Virus record (IMG/VR): IMGVR_UViG_3300030390_000538
Coordinates: 1 to 21,337 of that record
Source: a virus
DNA: 21,337 nt
Reading direction: 5' to 3' (one strand)
Position numbers and translations under genes: made by a program. The notes beneath the pieces were generated by a model. That model was not told where the DNA came from and ran no database searches. It was given only the letters and a program-made list of their open reading frames with translations. Of this stretch, positions 6,603 to 13,681 are shown piece by piece (position 1 is the first letter of the stretch; each line of letters begins with the position of its first letter).

Positions 6603-6980
6603 TTATTTTAAATTCATTTTAGATACAATTCCATTCCAGAATTTAGTATCATTACCTTCTACTTTATTTTCTACTACTACTGCAGGGTCGCCATCTGTAG
6701 ATATTTCAGTTCCCTTTGCACTTGCTTTACTTAATAAAGCGTTAAGTCTTTCTACTTCTTGAGTAAGAGTTTCTTTTTCTCCTGTCAATTCAGCGATAGA
6801 CCCATTAAGTTCAGTAGCACTACTTTCTAAATCTGAAAATTTATTTAAAATCTCAGCCTCATCAGAAATACTAACATCAACTTTTTTTGAATCAACAGAA
6901 TCGTTAGACTCATCACTTTTAACTCTTGCGATAATATCTTCAACTTTCCCATTAAACCAATTTTTTAACTCATCAGTCAT
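6603..6980 (-). other. Possible internally initiated scaffold protein nested in the protease gene
   Basis: An in-frame ATG at 6980 (residue 209, MTDELKNWFNGK) is preceded by an A-rich stretch (AAAAAGTAAAAAA) that resembles the start contexts of other genes here. Translation from it would give a 125-residue, coiled-coil, acidic protein sharing the protease C-terminus, as lambda Nu3 does within gene C. The sequence shows the start and context; use of the start is inference. Confidence 0.4.
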
Positions 6981-7604
6981 TTTTTTACTTTTTAGGTTAT
7001 TACTTAATTTGTTTTTAACTTCTTCATTTGTTATATTTCTAAACTTAGAAACATCATATTTGGCTGCTACTTTAATAGCATCCGAGATAGAATCAATAAA
7101 TCCTAGTTCTAGTGCTTCTTCAGCATTTAACCAAGTTTCTTCATCCATCATTTCTTTTACCTTATCATAAGGTAATTTAGTTTTTTTAACATATATATCA
7201 GCAATCTCTCCACTAATCTTATCTAAAAGATTTGCTGTTTTTTTCATTTCTTTAGCCTCTCCCATTGCTCCACCCCAAGCGTTGTGAATCATAAATAAAG
7301 AGTTCTCAGCCATAACTACATTATCTGCAGCTAAAGCAATAACACTACCCATACTAGCAGCAATACCTTCAATATATACCGTAGTAGTTGCAGTCCTTTT
7401 CTTTATTATATTATAGATAGCCATTCCATCAAATACATCTCCACCCACACAATTAATGTGCAAATTCATTGGGGAGTCCTTAAAAGATTTGATTTCTTCA
7501 ATGAATCCTTGAGCATTTACCCCACCCATTCCTATCTCATCAAAAATATAAACATCAACAACTTTAGATGCTTTTGAATTTATGTTATACCATTTTTCAT
7601 TCAT
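6603..7604 (-). CDS. Prohead protease (ClpP/S14-like) with scaffold-like C-terminal region
   Basis: A 333-residue protein in two parts. Residues 1-180 form a ClpP-like serine protease domain: NCVGGDVFDGMAIYNII (51-67), the nucleophile motif IAASMGS with Ser84, and FMIHNAWG with catalytic His107; an acidic third member is expected near MDEETWLNAEEALELGF (153-169). Residues 209-333 are polar, rich in Glu, Lys and Ser and predicted coiled-coil around 255-295 (LESSATELNGSIAELTGEKE), ending in DTKFWNGIVSKMNLK. Such tails act as scaffold during procapsid assembly in other phages. The protein would mature the prohead and remove scaffold. An in-frame ATG at residue 209 could give the tail as a separate product. 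It is the first gene of the head block after a 55-base gap that holds a possible promoter. Confidence 0.88.
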   Translation of the reverse strand: MNEKWYNINSKASKVVDVYIFDEIGMGGVNAQGFIEEIKSFKDSPMNLHINCVGGDVFDGMAIYNIIKKRTATTTVYIEGIAASMGSVIALAADNVVMAENSLFMIHNAWGGAMGEAKEMKKTANLLDKISGEIADIYVKKTKLPYDKVKEMMDEETWLNAEEALELGFIDSISDAIKVAAKYDVSKFRNITNEEVKNKLSNNLKSKKMTDELKNWFNGKVEDIIARVKSDESNDSVDSKKVDVSISDEAEILNKFSDLESSATELNGSIAELTGEKETLTQEVERLNALLSKASAKGTEISTDGDPAVVVENKVEGNDTKFWNGIVSKMNLK

Positions 7605-7609
7605 GGAAA

Positions 7610-7617
7610 CAAAAATA
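7610..7617 (-). promoter_or_regulatory. Possible -7 promoter element before the head gene block
   Basis: TATTTTTG on the minus strand (7617-7610) matches TAnnTTTG and lies five bases before the protease ATG, within a 55-base intergenic space (7605-7659), larger than most in this operon. No TTTG was found 19-21 bases upstream, so the match is only half of the consensus and could be chance in AT-rich DNA. Confidence 0.25.
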
Positions 7618-7659
7618 ATTTTATACTATGACAATCTTACGAAGTTTTTGGAACAAATT

Positions 7660-7977
7660 TTAATAAGTGATATTTACAGTAGCTCTTTCTTTGATTCTTT
7701 CTTTGTAAACTATGCTCTGAGCCTGTCTTTCTGATATATCATATTTTATAGATAAGTCCATAAAAGTATGGGTTCTATTTCCCTCATTGAACCTAAGCAT
7801 ACAATCAAAATCATATATTATCATATAATTCCTTAATCTTTTTGGCTCTACTATTCCTCTTTCTGTAAGATGTCTTAAAACATCAACAGTAGTTGGTTCG
7901 TGCCATCTTTTTTTTATTTCAGATTCAGCTAACAAAATATACTCGTAAACTATATCAGATTTATTTTGCCTAGACAT
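7660..7977 (-). CDS. Small protein with possible helix-turn-helix (105 aa)
   Basis: Not recognised by family. The start at 7977 (MSRQNKSDIVYEY) is preferred; a longer frame from 8040 would add 21 Lys/Leu/Arg residues that merely mirror the Lys-rich tail of the preceding gene in another frame. The chosen start overlaps the preceding stop by 8 bases, which suggests translational coupling. The 105-residue product is basic and helical. Residues 30-58 (TVDVLRHLTERGIVEPKRLRNYMIIYDF) and 70-97 (HTFMDLSIKYDISERQAQSIVYKERIK) each look like helix-turn-helix units, the latter resembling sigma-like or Mor-like DNA-binding helices. A regulatory or packaging role is possible. Its place between the tape measure and protease genes, just ahead of a possible promoter, is suggestive but not proof. 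Confidence 0.6.
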   Translation of the reverse strand: MSRQNKSDIVYEYILLAESEIKKRWHEPTTVDVLRHLTERGIVEPKRLRNYMIIYDFDCMLRFNEGNRTHTFMDLSIKYDISERQAQSIVYKERIKERATVNITY

Positions 7978-8305
7978 TAGATTTAGATTTCTTAGTTTTT
8001 TTAGACTTCTTAGCTTTACCTTTAATCTCTTTAAATTCATCTAACCTTGCTTTAGCATCTAATCTTTCGCTAGAAATAAAATCAGCTACATTATGAAAGA
8101 ACTTTGAAACTGCCTGTCTACACCCCATACAAGTTTTTTGTTGAGGATTATTAGGGAAGCTTTCGTGCCATAACATAAAGAACAAATCTAATGCTTTATT
8201 GTGGTAAAGATTTCCTGCCATAGATTGTTTATTGGCTTTAGCGAAACTCACAACAGCATCTTTTCTTTCTTCAGTATAGTTTTTGATAATTGATTGGTAA
8301 TCCAT
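7970..8305 (-). CDS. Hypothetical protein, helical with Lys-rich tail (111 aa)
   Basis: Not recognised. The 111-residue protein is mostly helical (YTEERKDAVVSFAKANKQ, ALDLFFMLWHESF) and has one C-x2-C motif (TCMGCRQAV, around residue 60) followed by a helix with FFHNVADFI. The C-terminus is strongly basic (KGKAKKSKKTKKSKSNV), which could bind nucleic acid. Two cysteines alone do not make a zinc site, although two histidines lie nearby (H48, H71) and could complete one. The gene lies between a Cys-rich small protein and a possible helix-turn-helix protein, overlapping the latter by 8 bases; the three may act together. It starts ATGGATTACC in an A/T-only context. Confidence 0.55.
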   Translation of the reverse strand: MDYQSIIKNYTEERKDAVVSFAKANKQSMAGNLYHNKALDLFFMLWHESFPNNPQQKTCMGCRQAVSKFFHNVADFISSERLDAKARLDEFKEIKGKAKKSKKTKKSKSNV

Positions 8306-8323
8306 ATTATTATTATTTAATTA

Positions 8324-8524
8324 TTACTCTTTCCATTTATCCAAAGGACATTGTCCGAAATACTCTTTAGTAAGAGTCGTTTTAGCGTCTAAGAAGCAAC
8401 TACACTTTGCACATCTTGCTCCCTTATTCCATTTAGGATATTTTAACATTGCAAAATTTCTGTAAAAGTCGCATTTTTTACAGGTATCTAATCTATCTTT
8501 CTTTACTTTTTTACTAACAAACAT
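8324..8524 (-). CDS. Small zinc-ribbon-like protein (66 aa)
   Basis: A 66-residue protein with six cysteines in an ordered pattern: C15-x2-C18, C38-x2-C41-x-C43 and C59, within TCKKCDFYR, ARCAKCSCFLD and FGQCPLDKW. This is the arrangement of a small zinc ribbon or treble-clef domain, and it takes up most of the chain; the first ten residues are basic. Similar Cys-rich small proteins occur in tailed-phage structural regions, but I cannot name the function. It follows the tape measure gene by 18 bases and is the first of three small genes before the protease. It may bind DNA, RNA or another protein. The ATG at 8524 has an AAAAAATAAACAA upstream context with no Shine-Dalgarno. Confidence 0.65.
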   Translation of the reverse strand: MFVSKKVKKDRLDTCKKCDFYRNFAMLKYPKWNKGARCAKCSCFLDAKTTLTKEYFGQCPLDKWKE

Positions 8525-8542
8525 TTGTTTATTTTTTAATTA

Positions 8543-11500
8543 TTAAATTGTAGCGTTAGACTCAAGAATACCTACAGTTCTTTGACTACTAGTTATATCT
8601 GACTCAACTACATACACTTTTTTAGATTCATTATTCTGATTTAAGCCTGAAGAAAATTGTTGTGTAGCAAACTGAGGGCTGTTTAGTAATCCCCCATCAG
8701 CAAACTTAACACCCCCACCTGCTTCATTAATAGATGATAGTTGGTTTTTAAACATTGCAGTTGAACGCTTATTTATTACAGCCTCTCCACCCTCTAGTTC
8801 ATTTACTCTACCACCTACAGCAAACTTAACTCCTCCATTAGCATGACTTGCCCCATGAACCATCCCTCCATTTGCAAACTTACTTGCTACTACCCCTCCA
8901 TTTGCGAACTTACCCCCTACTATTCCTCCTTCTTCAAATTTCATTACTTTTTTAACTAATGCCATTGTAGCTACAATAGCCACAAGGTTGATTGGAAAAG
9001 GTAAAGCCATGGCACTTGTTAAAATAGAACTTATTGCTTTTGGTATAAGGCTAAGTGTATTTACTACTGTGTTAGCTAATGTTGCCGTACTATTAACTCC
9101 CTCACTAGTAGCATTTGTAAGATTAGAAGCTGTATCTAAATTAGTAAGACCTGTCTTAGTTGCTGTTGATGCGATTGCCGCATTATCTAAAACTATTCCT
9201 GTTTTTTCAGTAGCATTAGAAACTGCTTTAGCTGCATTTTTCTTTATTTCAGATATAGTTTCTAAATCTGCATTTAATTGAGTTACTGTTGAGATGATAT
9301 TTGAAACTTGAGATATAGCATTACCTACTTCTTTTACTGCATTTAACTTTTCATTATCTCCTGCTAATGATGTTAATGCACTACCAACTCCACTGTAGGC
9401 AGAGATTTGCTGTTGCATTAATCGTTTTTGAGCCTCATTAACAGAAATGTTATTAGCTAAAATACCATTGTTAATATCAATCAATTCCACAGCTCCTGTT
9501 TCGTGTAATTTCTTTCTTGCCAATAGATATTCTAACTCTAAAGAAAGCATTTTATTATCAAATTCTATCTTGCTCATCATAGTAGTTGATTCCTCTAACT
9601 GAAGGGCAAGAACTTTATCGTCAAATGCCTTTTTTTCAACCCTCTCCTTCTCTTTAAGAATTAATTTTTCTTTCTGAAGGCTAAGAGTTAGAGTTTTGCT
9701 TTTATTATCTGCTATAGCCTTTTCATTTCCTTCTCCTTTTTGTAAAATTGCTAATTCATCTTTTAAAAGTGTTTGTTTTATTTCAATTACTTTTTTAGCG
9801 TAATCAAATTCTGTAATTATTTTATCATTTAAAAGAAGTTTTTGGAAATTTATATCTTCAGTAGCTGTAGTTCTTAAATCTTGTAAGGTTTCTGCATTAT
9901 TAGATTTTCTTTGTTTTCTTAAAAGGTCTGCCATTTGTCTATTAGCAATTTCTATACCCTCTTTCTTATTGTTTTCTTGGTCTAAGAAATCTTGAACTCC
10001 TGCAATTTTAGCATCAAGTAATCCTGCGTTAAATAACTTATCATTATCCAACATTGCGTTGTTTTCTCTAAAAGAAACTTCTCTTTTTCTTATCATTTCA
10101 TTTATCTCAAACTGAGCAGCCTTTTGGCCAGGCTTTTCTTTTTTATCAGATTCTCCTGACAATAGGTCTGTTATACTCATACCACCTAGTTTAGCAGATA
10201 TAGTTTCTTCAAGTTCTGCAATCTTAGAATCAAAACTACCACCCTTTATAGATTCTTTAAATTGACTTATAGTCATACCCATTTCTTCTAAAAGTTTATT
10301 AACCTGAACAACCCTTCTTGCCCTAAACTTATCAGCAGCAGAAGGCATTAAATCACTCCAACCTATTTCAAAATTAGATTCAACATCTTTAATTATATTT
10401 GTAATGCTTGAGGAAACTCCAAAAGCGTTTGCAAATCCTGTTTCTAAATTTTTTATCTGCTTTAACAAAAGGTCGCCTTCAACTTCATTTTTCAGGATGT
10501 TAGCTCTCATATCAGTATATATGTTAGCGTATGCCTTTTTGTTCATAGCCTCAATAAGAGTGTTTGTGGCACTCGTTATATCCTCAATACTATCTTTTTC
10601 ATTTACAAGGTCTTTGTTATGAATTCTCATAACCTTATTAATATTAGATATTGCTATTTTTTCATCTTTTTTTAACTGACTATACCTATAACTTAACTTA
10701 GAATTTTGTTTTAAGTCTTTTCCTTCTTCACTTGAGAGCTTAATCATTTCCCCTCTAGTTTGTGCTAAAGATTCTAATTGTTTTTCTAACCCTTTAGTTT
10801 TTTTCTCAGTATCTAACATTGCTTTATCTACATTTTCTAATGTAGTAGGAATAGAAGCTATAACATCTTTAGCTTCAAACATTTTAGAAACGAGAAATCC
10901 TAACGCAACTACTAATGCTCCTACCCCTGTAGTTATAAGAGCAGAAGTAAATGTTCTTAAAGATGCAGTAAGAATTCTAACTCCTGTTGCAGCTCTTTGA
11001 GAAGCTGTCATCATAGTAAAAAATGCAGAACTTGTTGTTGCAGTCCACATAGCTGCTAATTTAGCACCAACAACATAACTTAAGAGTGCTTTTGCTGTCA
11101 ATCCAATCCATTCTCCTGCTAACTTAATATTAGATGTTAATTTAGCCATAGCATCCTCATTCTCTACTAATTTGTTTAAGAATTTAGCTAATGATGAGAA
11201 TGTTTTCTTCAATCCCCCTCCAAAGTTTTTCATAACAGCTATTGCTGCTCCTTGAGCTGCAGATGTAAACTTAAGCATAGACCCTTGTAGAGTGTCCCCC
11301 ACAATATCCGCCATTCTTTCTCCCTCTCCTGACGCTTCTAATAAGCTATCTCTTAATGTTGCTATATCATCAGAACCCTCTAACATAGTACCAAATGCAG
11401 CCACCTGCCTAACATCCATAAAGCCAAGAATATCAGTAAGGTCTGTACCCTCATCTTGTAGTCCTTTAAATGCTATTAACATTTCATCTAAATTAGTTAT

Positions 11501-12418
11501 AGTATGCCCTAATGTTTTAGATAGTTTTGATGATGGGTCTTGCATTTTAAGAAATATATTCCTTAAAGATGTACCTGCGATAGAAGCCTCAATACCTGTA
11601 TCAGAAAGCTTACCCATAATAGCAGCAACTTCCTCTATTTCAAATCCTGCCATAGCTGCAATAGGAGCTACCTTAGTCATACTTGTATTCCACTTCTCAA
11701 TATCTAAAGCAGAACTTGAGAACGCAACAGCCATAACATCTACAACTCTACCTGCTTCACTAGCATCTAATTGAAATCCTCTAATAGAAGCACCTGCAAC
11801 TTGTGCAGCCCTAGCTAAATCTGTACCTGTTGCTGTTGCTAAATCAAGCGTTGCCTCAGTAGCATCTAATATTTCCTGTGCTGTAAACCCTAATTTAGAG
11901 TATGCTAATTGCAATTCTCCAACCTGAGTAGCAGTAAAGAATGTTGAACGACCTAAATCTTCTGCAGATTTGGTTAGTGCTGAGAACTCTGATTCAGTTG
12001 CTCCTGAAACAGCATTAACTTTAGCCATAACAAATTCAAAGTCAGAGAATGTGCTAACTACAGAGCTAACAACCCTGTTAATAGCCCTAAATGCACCAAC
12101 TACAATACCAATAGCAGCAGCCCCTTTAATAAACTGCTTTGCCATTCCATTAGATGATTTTGTAGAATCTCTTGTTGATTTAGCATTACCTACTATCGCT
12201 TTATTTAACTCTCTAAGTTTTTTAGATTTATCGGATATAACCTTTGCATTTTTAGTATATTGTTGAGCAGCAAATTTACCTGCCTTAGTATTTTCTTTTG
12301 TATCTTTTTCAAGAAGTTTAGACTGCTTCCTTAAATTCTTTAACTCATCCTTTAGGTCAGCAACCTTCTTAATGTTTTTAATTTCAACCTCTATCGCTAC
12401 CTTACTTTTTAATGCCAT
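8543..12418 (-). CDS. Tail tape measure protein (TP901-type)
   Basis: The longest gene, 1291 residues. It sets tail length and is later ejected with the DNA. Residues 10-85 are a Lys-rich coiled coil; residues 125-340 match the TP901 core of tape measure proteins, with VNAVSGATESEFSALTKSAE, LGRSTFFTATQVGELQ, and MAGFEIEEVAAIMGKLSD. Residues about 430-515 are hydrophobic (LLSYVVGAKLAAMW to VGALVVALGFLVSKMF), followed by long coiled coil to about 1000, a second hydrophobic segment near 1120-1155 (INLVAIVATMALVKK), and Gly-rich repeats at 1161-1245 of the form KFANGG. With the usual rule of about 1.5 angstroms per residue the tail would be near 190 nm. No lysozyme or peptidase domain was seen. 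It is followed by head genes rather than tail-tip genes, which is unusual. Confidence 0.96.
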   Translation of the reverse strand: MALKSKVAIEVEIKNIKKVADLKDELKNLRKQSKLLEKDTKENTKAGKFAAQQYTKNAKVISDKSKKLRELNKAIVGNAKSTRDSTKSSNGMAKQFIKGAAAIGIVVGAFRAINRVVSSVVSTFSDFEFVMAKVNAVSGATESEFSALTKSAEDLGRSTFFTATQVGELQLAYSKLGFTAQEILDATEATLDLATATGTDLARAAQVAGASIRGFQLDASEAGRVVDVMAVAFSSSALDIEKWNTSMTKVAPIAAMAGFEIEEVAAIMGKLSDTGIEASIAGTSLRNIFLKMQDPSSKLSKTLGHTITNLDEMLIAFKGLQDEGTDLTDILGFMDVRQVAAFGTMLEGSDDIATLRDSLLEASGEGERMADIVGDTLQGSMLKFTSAAQGAAIAVMKNFGGGLKKTFSSLAKFLNKLVENEDAMAKLTSNIKLAGEWIGLTAKALLSYVVGAKLAAMWTATTSSAFFTMMTASQRAATGVRILTASLRTFTSALITTGVGALVVALGFLVSKMFEAKDVIASIPTTLENVDKAMLDTEKKTKGLEKQLESLAQTRGEMIKLSSEEGKDLKQNSKLSYRYSQLKKDEKIAISNINKVMRIHNKDLVNEKDSIEDITSATNTLIEAMNKKAYANIYTDMRANILKNEVEGDLLLKQIKNLETGFANAFGVSSSITNIIKDVESNFEIGWSDLMPSAADKFRARRVVQVNKLLEEMGMTISQFKESIKGGSFDSKIAELEETISAKLGGMSITDLLSGESDKKEKPGQKAAQFEINEMIRKREVSFRENNAMLDNDKLFNAGLLDAKIAGVQDFLDQENNKKEGIEIANRQMADLLRKQRKSNNAETLQDLRTTATEDINFQKLLLNDKIITEFDYAKKVIEIKQTLLKDELAILQKGEGNEKAIADNKSKTLTLSLQKEKLILKEKERVEKKAFDDKVLALQLEESTTMMSKIEFDNKMLSLELEYLLARKKLHETGAVELIDINNGILANNISVNEAQKRLMQQQISAYSGVGSALTSLAGDNEKLNAVKEVGNAISQVSNIISTVTQLNADLETISEIKKNAAKAVSNATEKTGIVLDNAAIASTATKTGLTNLDTASNLTNATSEGVNSTATLANTVVNTLSLIPKAISSILTSAMALPFPINLVAIVATMALVKKVMKFEEGGIVGGKFANGGVVASKFANGGMVHGASHANGGVKFAVGGRVNELEGGEAVINKRSTAMFKNQLSSINEAGGGVKFADGGLLNSPQFATQQFSSGLNQNNESKKVYVVESDITSSQRTVGILESNATI
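8684..8938 (-). repeat. Degenerate KFA-x-GG repeats in the tape measure C-terminus
   Basis: This stretch encodes repeated short units: GGKFANGGVV, ASKFANGGMV, GASHANGGVK, KFAVGGRV and VKFADGGLL. At DNA level the first two are close copies, while later ones are diverged. Such Gly-Gly repeats are common near the C-terminus of tape measure proteins and may mark the region that meets the tail tip. Confidence 0.7.
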
Positions 12419-12427
12419 AATTTTATT

Positions 12428-12928
12428 TTAGCTTATCGTTAATTGTATTGCTTTACTTTGTCCTTCTTCTCCTATTACTGCATCTATCTGCTTTAATATC
12501 TCATCTTCTACCATTTGATTTATTCCCATTGAATCTGCAATTCCAAAAGCATAATCTATAAATCCTGTTCTTCTTGGTGCAACAAGTAAACCACCTGCTG
12601 TGTAGTAATTTTCTCTTAATTCCTTAGTTACCTTCCAAATTCTTTTCTTAGAGAAGTCTAGCCCTTTTAATTGAGTCCAAGCTTTAATATCTTCAAAGGT
12701 AACATCAGGCACTCTACTCTTCCCATCATTAACCAACCACATATATTCAGTATCATTTACAACATCCATATATAAATTACCTCCCCTTTCAGAAACAATA
12801 GTTTCAAAAGATGAATATAGTTTCCTTGAGGCAAGATGCTCCTGAAATACAAGTTCTTGCTGAAGTAACTCAATGTAAAATTCTCCTGCAGTTTTTAATG
12901 CTTTGTCTATTACTTTATATGCTGACAT
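12428..12928 (-). CDS. Putative tail completion/neck protein (HK97 gp10-like), 166 aa
   Basis: A 166-residue soluble protein directly upstream of the tape measure gene (9-base gap). It has an N-terminal helix (YKVIDKALKTAGEFYIELLQ), then LASRKLYSSFETIV, then strands with YMDVVNDTEYMWLVNDGKSR, which resembles the helix-strand pattern and the late Gly turn of HK97 gp10-type head-tail joining proteins. Later segments KRIWKVTKELRENYY and GGLLVAPRRTGFIDYAFGI support a compact domain ending in two helices. The gp10 assignment is inference from this pattern; a plain tail-tip accessory protein is the alternative. A gp10-type protein would normally sit near portal and connector genes, whereas here it is among tail genes, 8 kb from the portal. 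Confidence 0.4.
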   Translation of the reverse strand: MSAYKVIDKALKTAGEFYIELLQQELVFQEHLASRKLYSSFETIVSERGGNLYMDVVNDTEYMWLVNDGKSRVPDVTFEDIKAWTQLKGLDFSKKRIWKVTKELRENYYTAGGLLVAPRRTGFIDYAFGIADSMGINQMVEDEILKQIDAVIGEEGQSKAIQLTIS

Positions 12929-12931
12929 TAT

Positions 12932-13669
12932 CTATATAGGTTTAAAGTATTTAGGTAAATTAAATTCATTGGGATTACTTACCGTATTATCATATCTATT
13001 GAAAGCCTGACTAACTGTATTTAGCTTAAAGTCATCTAGGGTAGCTTGATTATCTATAGTTTCAAAAATCATAGTAAAAGTTGCTTGAATATTTGCACAA
13101 GCATCTCCTGCCCTTTTTATAGAAACAATAACACCTTCTTTAGCTAAAATCTTATAAAGCTTATCGCCAACTTTAGAATCTGTAGAACCATCTATAGCTA
13201 ACGCATTTGAATTGTTAGAAGCACCGAACACAAAATCTTGACTGAAAAGTAATGTCATTATAGTATTTGCACTTCCTATAGTAGTAGGTTTAGACCAAAC
13301 ACTTATAGTGAAAGTTTGTTCAGCTTTACAACTAGCTCCCCCTGCAGTATTTATAAAGCCATTAATGCTTTTTACATAACAATCAACAGGTGCAATAAAT
13401 TGAGAATGTCTAGGAACGAAATTATTATTTTGACTTGAACCATTTGTTATTACTGATAATGAGTCAATGCTAAATTGAGATGTGTGATTATAGTTGGCTA
13501 AATAATCGTTGCTACTTCTTTCTCCGTTTGCAAGTCTAATTACAACTGTTTCACAAAATTGCATAGGAACTGAAGTGGCTAGACTAAATTCAGATACAGT
13601 TATTAATCCTGAATTTAGAGCTACTCCGTTGCTTCTTGTATTTATATTTGTTATTCTATTTCTAGGCAT
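12932..13669 (-). CDS. Putative tail-associated virion protein (245 aa, beta-rich)
   Basis: Not recognised by family. The 245-residue protein is rich in Asn, Ser, Thr and Val and has short alternating strands throughout: QFCETVVIRLANGE, FIAPVDCYVKSINGFINTAGG, TFTISVWSKPTTIG and ATFTMIFETID. This suggests one or two beta-sandwich domains. The stretch around FIAPVDCYVKS resembles the 163-aa protein at 2155-2646. It lies between the 1091-aa tail-tip candidate and the gp10-like gene, with 12- and 3-base spacers. A role as a receptor-contacting or tail-fibre-like component is plausible from location and fold type, but no repeat, collagen-like or fibre trimerisation motif was seen. Confidence 0.5.
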   Translation of the reverse strand: MPRNRITNINTRSNGVALNSGLITVSEFSLATSVPMQFCETVVIRLANGERSSNDYLANYNHTSQFSIDSLSVITNGSSQNNNFVPRHSQFIAPVDCYVKSINGFINTAGGASCKAEQTFTISVWSKPTTIGSANTIMTLLFSQDFVFGASNNSNALAIDGSTDSKVGDKLYKILAKEGVIVSIKRAGDACANIQATFTMIFETIDNQATLDDFKLNTVSQAFNRYDNTVSNPNEFNLPKYFKPI

Positions 13670-13681
13670 ATATTATTTATT

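Noticed and set aside
7978-8040. Longer start for the 105-aa gene at 8040
   Set aside because: The extra 21 residues are a Lys/Leu/Arg shadow of the Lys-rich tail of the overlapping upstream gene; the ATG at 7977 gives a compact overlap of 8 bases.
11292-11774. Plus-strand open frame of 160 codons and similar plus-strand frames throughout
   Set aside because: Each lies opposite a well-supported minus-strand gene, has biased shadow composition and no credible start context or neighbour.
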